From Pengzhenrongella frigida (GTDB lineage: Bacteria; Actinomycetota; Actinomycetes; Actinomycetales; Cellulomonadaceae), in NCBI RefSeq assembly GCF_004168625.1, contig NZ_SDWW01000014.1:1-64000 (forward strand): DNA of 64,000 nucleotides, in the 5' to 3' direction. Of this stretch, positions 54,050-64,000 are shown one piece after another (within the stretch, counting starts at the first letter, position 1; each line of letters begins with the position of its first letter). Under the pieces are notes generated by a model. The model saw nothing but the letters and a program-made list of their open reading frames with translations. It did not search any database and was not told the origin of the DNA. A program made the translations under genes and the position numbers.

Positions 54050-56497
54050 ATGCCCCGTCCCCCCGGCCTCGTCCGTGCCGTCTCCGCCGCGGCGGCAGTG
54101 ACGGTCGGGGTGCTGGCGGTCTTCGGCGGGGCCCTGCCGGCCGGCGCTGTTGGTGCCACGGCCGGCGACACGGTGGCCGCCGCGGTTGCCGCCGCGGAGA
54201 GCGAGCCGAACCCCGTCGTCGTCATCGGCGCGACCGGGCTGCGCTGGGAGGACGTCGGCGCGCTCACCACCCCCGCGCTGTGGGACCTCTCCCGCACCGG
54301 AGCGGTGGGCACGATCGCGGCGCGCAGCCTGCGTCCGTCCGCCTGCCCGGCCGACGGCTGGCTCGCCGTCTCCGCCGGTGCCCGCGCCTCCGACCTGGCC
54401 AGCGACCCCTACGGCACGTGTCGACGGCTCCGCGAGCCGGGTACCGACCTTCTCGTCCCCGGCTGGGCCGACTACCTCGAGTCCGCCGCCCAGGGGAACT
54501 ACGGCGCGCAGCCCGGTCTGCTCGGGGACACCCTGGCCTCGGCCGGCGTGACCGCCACCGGGGTCGGACCCGGGGCCGCCGTCGCGCTGGCCGACTCGGA
54601 CGGCCGACCGGTCGGCGAGCACGTGCGCCTGCCGGCGACGGCCAATGGGCTGACCAAGACCGTCGAGACGGCCCTCGAGACGTCCCAGCTCGTGGTGATC
54701 GACGTCGGCACGGTCCGCGACCCCGGCCAGCTCACCGTCGACCGACCGGCGTCCGCCCTGGACACCGACGGCGACGGCCAGCCCGACCCGGGGGCCACCG
54801 CGCTCCCCGAGCCCGGCGAGATCCTCGAAGGTGACCTCACCGCCCCCGACGCGGTGACCGAACCGGCGCGCTCGGAACAGGTCCGGACCATCGACGAGCG
54901 CATCCGCGCCGTGCTCGAGGCCGTCGACGAGTCCGGTCAGGACACCACCGTGCTCGTCGCGTCGCTCGCCGACTCGGGCCGACAGCCGCACCTGCAGCTC
55001 GCGGCCGCAGCCGGGCCGAGCGCGCTCGCGACCGGGGAGCCGTACGAGGAGAACCTGCTCGAGTCGCGCTCGACCCGCCAGCCCGGGTACCTCATGCCGA
55101 CGGACATCACGCCGACCATCCTGTCCGCGCTCGACCTCCGGGACCAGGTGACCCCCGGTGCCCTGGTGGGGTCACCCGCGACCGGTGTGCCCGGCCCGCC
55201 GCTCGCGAGCCAACGGGTCGCCGCGATGGTCGACCAGGACCGGCACGCCTGGGCGGTCCGGCCCCTGGTGGCGCCGTTCTTCATGCTCCTCATCGTCATC
55301 AACCTCATCCTGTACGGCCTGGTGACCCTCGGCCTGAACGGCGTCGTCCTCGCGCGGCTGAGCAGCGGACTGAGCCGCGCGCTGCCGGGCCGGATCGGGC
55401 GCGCGGTCGCGGACGGGATGACGAGCCAGCCGGGGATGGTCCTCGGCGCGCTCCGGATCGCCGGCGTCGCCGTCGCGTCCATCCCCGTGGCGACGTTCCT
55501 GGCCAACCTCACGCCGTGGTGGCGCGTCCAGCCGGCGTCGTACGCGCTGACCGCGCTCATCATCGGCTGGGTCGCCGTCATCACGGCGCTCGCGCTGCTG
55601 CCGCGCTGGAAGTCGTGGCTGCTCGGACCGCTCGGGGTCGTCGCGGCGATCACCGCCGCCGTCATCGCCGTCGACATCGCCACCGGCGCGCGGCTCCAGA
55701 TCTCTGCGCTGATGGGTGTCCAACCGCTGGTGGGCGCCCGGTTCTACGGGTTCAACAACCAGGCATTCGCGTTGTTCGCCGCGTCGACCGTCCTGCTCGC
55801 CGTCGCGTTCGCCAACCCGCTGGTCAAACGCGGACGGCCGGGCTGGGCGGCGGCGGTCGTCGCCATCGTCGGCGTGGTGGCCACCGCGCTCGACGGACTT
55901 CCGAGCGTCGGCGCCGACTTCGGCGGCCCCCCGGCGCTCGTGCCCGCGTTCGCGGTGCTGGCCCTGCTCGCCGGGGGGATCCGGATCGGCTGGGTCAAGG
56001 CGCTGGGAATCCTCGGTGCCGCGGCCGCCGTCGTCATCAGCTTCGCGGTGGTCGACTGGCTGCGGCCCGCCGACTCCCAGACGCACCTCGGTCGCTTCGT
56101 GCAGACCGTGCTCGACGGCGGGATCTGGCCGGTGATCACCCGCAAGGCCTCCCAGAACATCGAGATCCTGTTCGGCAACGCGCTGACCCTGCTCGCCATC
56201 GCGGGCATCGCGCTCGTCGTCCTCGTGCTCGGCCGGCCGTTGCGGGCCATCGCGAGCGCGCCCGACGGCGGGCCGTTCGGCTGGCTCTCGGCCGGCGCGC
56301 CGCTCACACAGCTCGGCACCGATGCGCCGATGCTCCGTCCGGGGCTGGTCGCGCTGGCGATCGCCCTCGGGATCGGCTTCGCCCTCAACGACTCGGGCGT
56401 CGTCATCCCCGCGGTGGGCATCACGGTGGTCGTCCCGCTGCTGGTGGCCGCCTGCGCGGGCTGGATGCTGAGCGTCCGCCCCCGCCAGCCGCGCTGA
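54050..56497 (+). CDS. Large membrane protein with alkaline-phosphatase-like extracellular domain
   Basis: An 815-residue protein. A signal-anchor (about 8-35) leads to an extracytoplasmic domain of about 370 residues resembling an alkaline-phosphatase/sulfatase fold. It opens PVVVIGATGLRWEDVGAL, has RPSACPADGWLAVSAGARA, and closes TDITPTILSALDLRDQ. From about residue 405 to the end come 10 or so transmembrane helices. I cannot name the function; related proteins occur in actinobacteria near cell-envelope glycan genes. The neighbouring family 2 glycosyltransferase, convergent with it, hints at an envelope polymer or lipid role. Confidence 0.75.
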   Translation: MPRPPGLVRAVSAAAAVTVGVLAVFGGALPAGAVGATAGDTVAAAVAAAESEPNPVVVIGATGLRWEDVGALTTPALWDLSRTGAVGTIAARSLRPSACPADGWLAVSAGARASDLASDPYGTCRRLREPGTDLLVPGWADYLESAAQGNYGAQPGLLGDTLASAGVTATGVGPGAAVALADSDGRPVGEHVRLPATANGLTKTVETALETSQLVVIDVGTVRDPGQLTVDRPASALDTDGDGQPDPGATALPEPGEILEGDLTAPDAVTEPARSEQVRTIDERIRAVLEAVDESGQDTTVLVASLADSGRQPHLQLAAAAGPSALATGEPYEENLLESRSTRQPGYLMPTDITPTILSALDLRDQVTPGALVGSPATGVPGPPLASQRVAAMVDQDRHAWAVRPLVAPFFMLLIVINLILYGLVTLGLNGVVLARLSSGLSRALPGRIGRAVADGMTSQPGMVLGALRIAGVAVASIPVATFLANLTPWWRVQPASYALTALIIGWVAVITALALLPRWKSWLLGPLGVVAAITAAVIAVDIATGARLQISALMGVQPLVGARFYGFNNQAFALFAASTVLLAVAFANPLVKRGRPGWAAAVVAIVGVVATALDGLPSVGADFGGPPALVPAFAVLALLAGGIRIGWVKALGILGAAAAVVISFAVVDWLRPADSQTHLGRFVQTVLDGGIWPVITRKASQNIEILFGNALTLLAIAGIALVVLVLGRPLRAIASAPDGGPFGWLSAGAPLTQLGTDAPMLRPGLVALAIALGIGFALNDSGVVIPAVGITVVVPLLVAACAGWMLSVRPRQPR

Positions 56498-56584
56498 CTC
56501 ACGGCGGCGCGGACTCACCCGACCTCGCGGGCACGACGACACGCGGGTGCGACGACGCAGGCGTGACCGGCGTGCGAGTCGGCG

Positions 56585-57598
56585 CTATCGGTGGGTCGGG
56601 GGGACGTGCGGCGGGGCGACCTTGTCCCGGATAGCGCCCGCGGCGCCGCGCACGCGTCGGTTCGTCACCGCGAGCATGACGTCGCGGTACTGGGCTGCGC
56701 GGTGCAGCTGGCCCTTCAGATCGGTGCCCGACGGGCGGTGCCGCAGCTCGCACGGCACCTCGACCGCCACGTAGCCCTGCCGGAGCAGGTCGATCGTCAT
56801 CCCGGTCTCGACGCCCCAGCCGCGTGCGAGCGGCGTGGCGGCCTCGAAGGCTTCGCGGGTCAGGCAACGCATCCCGGACAGCGGCTGCGTCGGCGTCCAG
56901 CCGGTGAGCGACGCGATCGCCCGACGTGCGGCGCCGACGACGATCCCACGCCCGCCCGCCCCGACCTGCGGCGGCAGCAGCGCGATGGACAGGTCGGCGG
57001 CGTGCTCGAACACGGGCGGAACCAGGGGTGCGGTGTTCACGGCGCTGTCACCCAGGTCGCCGTCGATGAACAGCAGCAGCCGCGGCGGCCGGTCCTCGGT
57101 GTCACGCATCGCGACGATCGCCGCGCCCGTCTCCATGGCGGCGGCCTTGCCGCGGTTGTGCGAGTGGCGCACCACGACGGCGCCCGCCTCGCGTGCGACG
57201 TGCTGCGTGTTGTCCGCGCTGCCGTCGTCGACGACGAGCACGAGGTCGACGTGGGGGATCGCGCGTGCCGACCGGACCGTCGCGGCGATCCGGCGGGCCT
57301 CGTCCTTGGCCGGGATGATCACGGCGACCCGCTGACGGGGTCGACCGGCGTGGGCGACCTTGTGCGTCGGGGAGGTGATGCCCGGGCCCGGGGCCGCCGC
57401 GCCGCGCGCAGCCTTGCGCAGCTTGCGACCGCGCCTGCCCTTGACCGGAGTCGACTCGGCCGCGCCGTCGGCGAGACTCTCGTCGGCGCCGCTCTCAAGT
57501 CCGGCGCTCTCAGGTCCGGGAGCCCCGACCTCGGCGGCGTCGACCGCCCGGTCCCCTGCCCCCGCACCCTCGCCGGTTCCGGCCGTCTCCCCAGTCAC
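56585..57598 (-). CDS. Family 2 glycosyltransferase, DPG/dolichyl-phosphate-like
   Basis: A 337-residue GT-A glycosyltransferase. The first 85 residues are low-complexity (Gly/Ala/Glu, then a basic KGRRGRKLRKAARG patch). The catalytic domain follows with VAVIIPAKDEARRIAATV, LVLVVDDGSADNTQHVAR, HNRGKAAAMETG, LLLFIDGDLGDS (the DxD-like metal site) and PLSGMRCLTREAF. There are no transmembrane helices; the basic patch may bind membrane. The pattern is like glucosyl-3-phosphoglycerate or polyprenyl-phosphate sugar transferases. The start is the GTG at 57598, with AGGG 10 or so bases upstream; another GTG lies 3 codons upstream. Confidence 0.85.
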   Translation of the reverse strand: MTGETAGTGEGAGAGDRAVDAAEVGAPGPESAGLESGADESLADGAAESTPVKGRRGRKLRKAARGAAAPGPGITSPTHKVAHAGRPRQRVAVIIPAKDEARRIAATVRSARAIPHVDLVLVVDDGSADNTQHVAREAGAVVVRHSHNRGKAAAMETGAAIVAMRDTEDRPPRLLLFIDGDLGDSAVNTAPLVPPVFEHAADLSIALLPPQVGAGGRGIVVGAARRAIASLTGWTPTQPLSGMRCLTREAFEAATPLARGWGVETGMTIDLLRQGYVAVEVPCELRHRPSGTDLKGQLHRAAQYRDVMLAVTNRRVRGAAGAIRDKVAPPHVPPTHR

Positions 57599-57660
57599 GA
57601 GTTCCACCCTAGCCACGCGTGCCGGCTGGGCCGTGCCGCCGCGCTCCCGGTCGGCACCGA

Positions 57661-58488
57661 TCAGCGCAGGGTGACCTGGCGGGAGACGAGCCCCGCGCGG
57701 GCCCGACGGGCGTTGGAGTCGAGCGGGGACGTGTCCGCGAGCGCCGCCTCGAGCCGGGTGAGGAACTCGCGCGCGGGCTCCTCCACGTCGGCCGCCTCGG
57801 TGCCGGGCGTGAGGTCCCAGACGGGGACGACGACGCCGGTCGAACGGAAGTACCCGACGAGCTTGCCGCCGGCGATCCCGGCCTCGCGGGCCCCGTGCAG
57901 CCGGGCGAGCGCGTCGACGAGCTGCTGCTCGTCGTACGGCATGGCCCACCGCAGGTACTCGCGGTCGCGCATGCGGCACCAGTACGCGGAGTCCACGCCG
58001 GAGAGCTTGGTCGTCGGGATGATGGACTCGTTCGCCTGCTCGAGCGACGCCCGGACCTCATCGTTGACGTCGGTGTCAGGCGCGAGCCAGTAGTCGAAGC
58101 CGTCGTGGACGGTGACGTCGAACGGCACGGTCGGGTCGAGCACGTCCTGGAGCCGCGGGCCGGGGCCGGGGGCGGTCGCCGTGTCGACCGGCGTCCCGGG
58201 CTCGAGCTCGAGCGCCTCGAGCAGCACGGCGGCGACGTCGCGGCTCGGGTCGCCGAACCCGGAGCTGGTCTGCAGGGCGACGAGCACGACGCCGTCGGCC
58301 CGGTGCAGGGCAGGCCACGCCATCGGCAGCACGGTGGTGATGACGACGTCGCGGGAGCCGTACTCCGCGGTCGTGCGTGCGGTCGCGGTGGCGGCGGGGA
58401 CGACCTCGCGCATCGCGACCCAGTCGGGCTCGCCGGCGAGCCCCTCGAACGGGCGCAGCACGAACTCGACAGAAGGTTTCTTGGCCAT
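57661..58488 (-). CDS. DUF5926-like conserved actinobacterial protein
   Basis: A 275-residue soluble protein, MAKKPSVEFVLRPFEGLAG at the start. It contains EPDWVAMREVVPAATATA, VVITTVLPMAWPALHRADG, HDGFDYWLAPD and YWCRMRDREYLRWAMPYDE; I recognise the pattern as the DUF5926 family, whose function is unknown. No cysteine-rich SEC-C tail is present in this copy. It is the gene upstream of the glycosyltransferase on the same strand, 62 bp apart, so the two may be cotranscribed. Confidence 0.75.
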   Translation of the reverse strand: MAKKPSVEFVLRPFEGLAGEPDWVAMREVVPAATATARTTAEYGSRDVVITTVLPMAWPALHRADGVVLVALQTSSGFGDPSRDVAAVLLEALELEPGTPVDTATAPGPGPRLQDVLDPTVPFDVTVHDGFDYWLAPDTDVNDEVRASLEQANESIIPTTKLSGVDSAYWCRMRDREYLRWAMPYDEQQLVDALARLHGAREAGIAGGKLVGYFRSTGVVVPVWDLTPGTEAADVEEPAREFLTRLEAALADTSPLDSNARRARAGLVSRQVTLR

Positions 58489-58541
58489 CCCCGCAGCGTA
58501 CCGGCGTCCTGCCCGACCCCACCCATCCGCCCCCGAGGGGT

Positions 58542-58880
58542 CTAGGTGACGGGGAGGCCGGCGCGGGCCCAGGCGACCATGCCGCCGTCGAGGTTCGCCG
58601 CGTCGTACCCGGCGCCGTTGAGCCAGGCCGTGGCGCGTGCGGAGCGGGTGCCGGAGTGGCACACGAGGAGCAGGCGCCCGCCGACGGGGAGCTCGCCCAC
58701 GCGTGCCGTCAGGTCGCCGAGCGGGACGTGCACCGCACCCGGCGCGTGCCCCTCGTCCCACTCGCTCCGCTCGCGCACGTCCACCAGCGTCGTGCCGGTC
58801 GCGATGGGCGCGGTCGGGTCGAGGTCGGCAGGGACGACGGCGGGAACCGGCGAGAGCATCGGGACCAGAGGCGAGGACAT
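58542..58880 (-). CDS. Rhodanese-like domain protein
   Basis: A single rhodanese domain of 112 residues, likely a sulfurtransferase. The active loop is [13 protein letters not shown] with Cys74, and [22 protein letters not shown] is the CH2A-like opening; [15 protein letters not shown] closes the fold. It has no signal peptide. It is 53 bp upstream of the DUF5926-like gene on the same strand and divergent from pgm. Confidence 0.92.
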   Translation of the reverse strand: MSSPLVPMLSPVPAVVPADLDPTAPIATGTTLVDVRERSEWDEGHAPGAVHVPLGDLTARVGELPVGGRLLLVCHSGTRSARATAWLNGAGYDAANLDGGMVAWARAGLPVT

Positions 58881-58942
58881 CGCGCCAGACTACGGGTCGG
58901 ACGCTGCGGCGCTCCCGGCACAGGAGTGAGAGCATCGACGCC

Positions 58943-60628
<1,686 letters not shown>

Positions 60629-60641
60629 GCGCGCTGGCCTG

Positions 60642-60661
60642 AGCGACCAGCACCGGTCGCT
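60642..60661 (+). terminator. Hairpin after pgm
   Basis: AGCGACC (60642-60648) and GGTCGCT (60655-60661) form a perfect 7-bp stem with a 6-base loop, 14 bases after the pgm stop and before the MFS gene. Confidence 0.6.
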
Positions 60662-60690
60662 GTCTCGACCGGATGGGAGAGAATGGCCGC

Positions 60691-61989
60691 GTGCACCGGC
60701 CCTACAGCGAGATCCTCAAGACACCGGGCTCGTTGGCTTTCTCGGCTGCTGGCGTGCTCGCGAGACTGCCGATCTCGATGGTCGGGATCGGGATCGTGCT
60801 CATGGTCTCCGCGATCTACGACTCGTACGGGCTGGCCGGGCGGATCTCGGCGGTGTACGTGATCGCGAACGCCGTCTGCGGTCCCCAGCTCGCGCGCTAC
60901 GTGGACCGGTACGGCCAGGCGCGGATCATGCGCCCGGCCATCGCGGTCGCCGTCGTCGGGATCGCGGCCCTCGTGCTGGTCGCCTCGGCGCAGGCCCACC
61001 CGGTCTGGCTCTACGCCACGGCGATCGTCGCGGGCGTCCCGGCCGGCTCGTTCGGCTCGCTGGTGCGGGCCCGCTGGTCGTACGTGCTCCACGATCCCCG
61101 CCAGCTGCACACCGCCTACTCGCTCGAGTCGGCGCTCGACGAGGCCGTGTTCGTCATCGGCCCCGTGCTCGCCACGGTGCTGGCCACCTCGGTCGCCCCG
61201 TCCGCCGGCCTGATCGTGCCGATGGTCGCGCTGATCGTCGGGGGGTACCTGTTCCTGTCGCTGCACCGGACCGAGCCGCCCGCGTATCAGGCCGTCCTGG
61301 CCGCATCTCAAACCGTTCCGGCCGCGCCCGGCGTCCCGGGCGCGCAGACCGACTCCCTCGGGACGGCCGCGCAACCCGCACCACGCCGCACGCGGGCCCG
61401 CAGCGTCCTGCGGTCCCCCGGCATGCTGGTGCTGGCCATCGTCTTCGTCGCGATGGGTGGCATCTTCGGCGCGACCGACGTCTCGACGGTCGCGTTCGCG
61501 CAGGAACAGGGCTCGAAGGCCTCAGCCGGTTTCGTGCTCGCCTCGTTCGCGCTGGGCTCGATGATCTCCGGCCTCGGCTACGGCGCGCGGCACTGGCTGA
61601 CGCCGCTGTGGAAGCGGTTCGCGATCGGGATGGTCGCCCTCGCGTTCGGGGTCTCGCTCTTCTTCCTGGTCAACAGCATCCCGATGCTCGCCCTGGTGAT
61701 GTTCGTGACCGGCTTCGCGATCGCCCCGACGCTGATCAACGGCAACGGGCTGGTCCAGTACTTCGTGCCGCCCGAACGGCTGACCGAGGGGCTGACCTGG
61801 GTGGGCACGACGCTCGGGATCGGCGTCTCGTTCGGTTCCTCGATCGCCGGGATGCTGATCGATCGCCAGGGCTCCCGCGGCGGGTTCGCCGTGGTCGCCT
61901 TCTGCGGCGGGTTCGCCGTGCTCGCCACGTTGGCCTCGCTCCGCGCGCTGCGGGCCGGCAACCCCGCGGTCGTCGTCGTCGGCCCGTAG
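60691..61989 (+). CDS. MFS transporter
   Basis: A 12-helix major facilitator of 432 residues from the GTG at 60691; GGGAGAGA lies 9 bases upstream. An ATG at 60673 would add six residues but lacks a ribosome binding site. The first half has LARYVDRYGQARIMRP (the A-motif loop). The central cytoplasmic loop is long and Pro/Ala/Arg-rich. The second half has ASFALGSMISGLGYGARHW and FVTGFAIAPTLINGNGLVQ, like the SetA/arabinose-efflux type. Substrate unknown. It is convergent with the FadR-type regulator. Confidence 0.88.
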   Translation: MHRPYSEILKTPGSLAFSAAGVLARLPISMVGIGIVLMVSAIYDSYGLAGRISAVYVIANAVCGPQLARYVDRYGQARIMRPAIAVAVVGIAALVLVASAQAHPVWLYATAIVAGVPAGSFGSLVRARWSYVLHDPRQLHTAYSLESALDEAVFVIGPVLATVLATSVAPSAGLIVPMVALIVGGYLFLSLHRTEPPAYQAVLAASQTVPAAPGVPGAQTDSLGTAAQPAPRRTRARSVLRSPGMLVLAIVFVAMGGIFGATDVSTVAFAQEQGSKASAGFVLASFALGSMISGLGYGARHWLTPLWKRFAIGMVALAFGVSLFFLVNSIPMLALVMFVTGFAIAPTLINGNGLVQYFVPPERLTEGLTWVGTTLGIGVSFGSSIAGMLIDRQGSRGGFAVVAFCGGFAVLATLASLRALRAGNPAVVVVGP

Positions 61990-62030
61990 GCACGAGGCAC
62001 CGCGTCGCGAACGAGGATCCAACCGCCGAG

Positions 62031-62726
62031 CTAGAAGCCGTTGAGGTCGCGGATGTGGGCGCGGGCGGCGGTCATGATCTCGCGCATGACGCGCTCGGCC
62101 TCGTCCGCATCGCCGATCAGGATCGCGTGCGCGACGGCGTCGTGCCCGTCCAGCGACTCGGTGCCCGGCTCGCGCTGCGCCTGCCCCTCATGGGTGCGCC
62201 CCACGAGGACCTCCGCGAAGACGTCGGTCAGGGCGGCGAACATCTCGTTGCCGCTCGCGCGGAGCACCGCGGTGTGGAAGGCGACGTCGAGGGCGAGGTA
62301 CTCCTCGCTCAGCCGGGCCTCGCCCGCCGCCCGCATCCGGCCGGCGATCACGACGAGCTCGGCGCGCTGGGCGTCCGTCGCGTGCCGCGCCGCGGCGCTC
62401 GCCGCGAGCGGTTCGACCGCGACCCGGAGCTCGTTCAGGGAGCGCAGCTGCGCGGAGCGCCCCGGACCCCCCAGCCGCCAGCGGATGATCCGCGGGTCGA
62501 GGACGTCCCACTCCTCGGTCGGCCGGACCACGATGCCGACCCGTCGACCCGACGTCACCAGCTGGAGCTGCTCGAGCAGGCGCATGCACTCGCGCGCCAC
62601 GGTCCGGGAGACTCCGAACCGCTGCTGCAGCCGCTCGAGGGTGAGGACGCTGCCCGCGACCAGCTCACCGGCGGTGATCTCCCGCCCGAGCGTGTCGAGC
62701 ACTGAAGTGTGCAGCCCTTCGGACAT
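62031..62726 (-). CDS. FadR-subfamily GntR transcriptional regulator
   Basis: A 231-residue regulator. The winged HTH is VLDTLGREITAGELVAGSVLT, LERLQQRFGVSRTVARECMRLL and LVTSGRRVGIVV. It is followed by an FCD ligand domain whose metal-binding Asp/His set lies around LALDVAFHTAVLRASGNEMF and HDAVAHAILIGD. Such FadR-type proteins often sense sugar acids or other carboxylates. It is convergent with the MFS gene, so it may regulate that gene or another; the target is not shown by the sequence. Confidence 0.92.
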   Translation of the reverse strand: MSEGLHTSVLDTLGREITAGELVAGSVLTLERLQQRFGVSRTVARECMRLLEQLQLVTSGRRVGIVVRPTEEWDVLDPRIIRWRLGGPGRSAQLRSLNELRVAVEPLAASAAARHATDAQRAELVVIAGRMRAAGEARLSEEYLALDVAFHTAVLRASGNEMFAALTDVFAEVLVGRTHEGQAQREPGTESLDGHDAVAHAILIGDADEAERVMREIMTAARAHIRDLNGF

Positions 62727-62968
62727 TTCGGCCCTTCGCTACCCCCGATGGAGCGTTCTGTATCAGTTTGTCTACTCTGACCCAGTTGCGCATTATTACC
62801 GTCGCGCGACTTTACACCGAGATGGCGCAATCCGGACGAGAATCTCACCGGAGCCGCAGGTTGAGCGCCGAAAAGTCCCCCGGACGGACCAGAAGCAGAC
62901 GATTTCCACACAAATGCCCATCGCTGCCGCAGCGATCAGCCGCCCGGGATGGTCGTCCGCGCGGGTCG
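62727..62968. other. Gene-free stretch upstream of the FadR-type regulator
   Basis: About 240 bp without a credible gene. The part next to the regulator (62755-62825) is much less GC-rich than the rest of the window (for example CGCATTATTACCG), which suits a promoter and operator. No convincing palindrome was found; TGTATCAGTTTGTCTACTC is the most site-like sequence. Confidence 0.5.
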
Positions 62969-63274
62969 TCAGTTCGTTCCGGGACCACTCTCGCGGGAGT
63001 CGACGACGTATTCGACCGTGCCGGCGAGCTTTTCCTTGAACGTCGAGCCCTCGGACTTGGCGAACTCGGCCACCCGGTCCTTGAGCGCCGCGCCCTCGGT
63101 CTTGGCGAACTCGGTCGCCTTGCTGCTGAGGTCGGTGACCTGGGCCTGGACCCGTGGATCCGACCAGGCATCCTGGGTCCAGCCGCGGACCTTCTCCACC
63201 TGCTCCCGCCCCGCCTTGGTCCCGAGGAGGTACCCGAGCCCTGCACCGACGATGAATGCCGCTTTCGACCCCAT
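62969..63274 (-). CDS. YtxH-like small membrane-associated protein
   Basis: A 101-residue protein. A short hydrophobic N-terminus, SKAAFIVGAGLGYLLGTKAG, is followed by REQVEKVRGW, the YtxH-type signature, then an amphipathic helix with FAKTEGAALKDRVAEFAKSE-type repeats (EFAKTEGAALKDRV and EFAKSEGSTFKEKL, an internal 14-residue duplication). YtxH proteins are stress-related membrane proteins of unclear role. The ATG at 63274 has GGAG 8 bases upstream; a TTG two codons earlier is possible. Confidence 0.82.
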   Translation of the reverse strand: MGSKAAFIVGAGLGYLLGTKAGREQVEKVRGWTQDAWSDPRVQAQVTDLSSKATEFAKTEGAALKDRVAEFAKSEGSTFKEKLAGTVEYVVDSRESGPGTN

Positions 63275-63347
63275 GTTCAACTCCCCGTGTGTGCGTTGGT
63301 GCGTCCGTGTCGTTGCGGTCGAGCCTACGGCGTGGGTCCCGGCGAGG

Positions 63348-64000
63348 TCAGCCGACCGTGGCCCCGAACGCCAACCCGAGCAGATACGTCACCGCCGCGG
63401 CGCCGTAGCCGATCGCGAGCTGGCGCAGCGCGCGCCGGACCGGCGGCCCGCCCGAGAGGATCCCGACCGTCGCCCCCGTCAGCAGGAGCGCCAGCCCGAC
63501 GAGCGCGGACGCGAGCAGCACGGCGGCCAGCCCCTCGAGCCCGAACAGGTAGGGCAGCACGGGGATGAGCGCACCCGAGGCGAAGAAGCAGAAGCTCGAG
63601 GCGGCCGCGCCCGCTCCGGTGCCGATCGCCTCGTGCTCGTCGGGCGGGGACGACGACGGCGGCTCCACCACCCCCGCGAGCACGCCTCGGGCATGCTCGA
63701 CGGCGTCGTCCTCCGCCATCCCGCGGGCCCGGTACACCAGCGCCAGCTCGTTGGCGTCGACGTCCAGGTAGGGGACGGCGCCCTGCGCGTACAGGTTCGA
63801 CGACGAGGCCTCGAGCAGCTCGCGCTGGGAGCGGACCGACACGTACTCCCCGGCCGCCATCGACAACGCTCCCGCGAGCAGGCCGGCGAAGCCGGTGAGC
63901 AGCACGGTCGCGGGCCCGACGCCGCTCGCGCCGATCCCGAGGATCAGGGCCAGGTTGCTCACGAGCCCGTCGTTCGCCCCGAAGACCGCGGCCCGGAAGG
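63348..64000 (-). CDS. VIT1/CCC1 family iron/manganese transporter, N-terminus beyond window
   Basis: Truncated at its 5' end by the window edge; 217 codons are visible. The family signature FRAAVFGANDGLVSNLALILG is at the very edge (seen as AVFGANDGLVSNLA), then GLLAGALSMAAGEYVSVRSQRELL, the cytoplasmic metal-binding helices (VYRARGMAEDDAVEHARGVL) and three C-terminal helices ending in GLAFGATVG. Family members move Fe2+ or Mn2+ across membranes; bacterial roles are less certain. A GTG at 63962 is in frame but falls inside the conserved domain and is not the real start. Confidence 0.9.
   Translation of the reverse strand, partial: FRAAVFGANDGLVSNLALILGIGASGVGPATVLLTGFAGLLAGALSMAAGEYVSVRSQRELLEASSSNLYAQGAVPYLDVDANELALVYRARGMAEDDAVEHARGVLAGVVEPPSSSPPDEHEAIGTGAGAAASSFCFFASGALIPVLPYLFGLEGLAAVLLASALVGLALLLTGATVGILSGGPPVRRALRQLAIGYGAAAVTYLLGLAFGATVG

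Overview
The window is very GC-rich chromosomal DNA from an actinobacterium, most likely a Cellulomonas-like member of the Micrococcales. The evidence is the extreme G/C use at third codon positions, frequent GTG starts, a GTP-type PEP carboxykinase, a Bpa-type proteasome activator, a CvnABCD conservon, a DUF3151 protein and several actinobacterial membrane families. I see no integrase, transposase, phage gene, CRISPR array or rRNA. Genes are densely packed on both strands, many with ATGA or GTGA stop/start overlaps.

Layout. 1-5.0 kb: 3' part of a zinc alcohol dehydrogenase gene, an amidohydrolase, purC and purD. 5.1-8.7 kb: pckG, divergent from a RamB/ScfR-like regulator. 8.7-12.4 kb: purA, DUF3151, a STAS protein and class II aldolase. 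12.5-17.1 kb: SpoU methyltransferase, DedA, HAD-IIA, a gene-free stretch with long inverted repeats, LemA with a partner membrane protein, and pyrE. 17.2-25 kb: GH3 glycosidase, SDR, exonuclease III, two DUF4190 membrane proteins, clpB. 25-28.3 kb: universal stress protein, alpha/beta hydrolase, two-domain VOC protein, DUF457 membrane protein. 28.3-32 kb: a chemoreceptor, a small VOC protein divergent from an ECF41-type sigma factor, YqeY. 32.1-34.4 kb: tRNA-Arg(ACG), tRNA-Ser(GCT), a ThrE-type exporter, tRNA-Ser(TGA) and an orphan PIN protein.

34.5-40.4 kb is a complete cvnA-cvnB-cvnC-cvnD conservon: a receptor-like sensor kinase with a tail of about 850 residues, roadblock protein, DUF742 protein and small GTPase, all overlapping. 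40.5-43.1 kb: quinone oxidoreductase, Bpa, EamA transporter. 43.2-49.4 kb is a sucrose-utilisation unit: LacI regulator, lipoprotein binding protein, two permeases and sucrose phosphorylase. A 16-bp LacI-type palindrome lies before the binding-protein gene, and a 14-bp stem-loop lies between the binding-protein and first permease genes. No ABC ATPase is present, so a shared one elsewhere is expected. The released glucose-1-phosphate can enter glycolysis through pgm at 58.9 kb.

49.4-54 kb: Cof-type HAD, serS, a diacylglycerol-kinase-like protein with an acidic tandem-repeat insert, pheA. 54-58.9 kb: a large membrane protein with an alkaline-phosphatase-like ectodomain, a family 2 glycosyltransferase, a DUF5926-like protein, a rhodanese. 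58.9-64 kb: pgm, an MFS transporter, a FadR-type regulator, a YtxH-like protein and a truncated VIT1/CCC1 transporter.

Most of the window is core metabolism. The least explained parts are the conservon with its oversized sensor tail, the 815-residue phosphatase-like membrane protein, the repeat-containing lipid kinase and a family of long intergenic hairpins.
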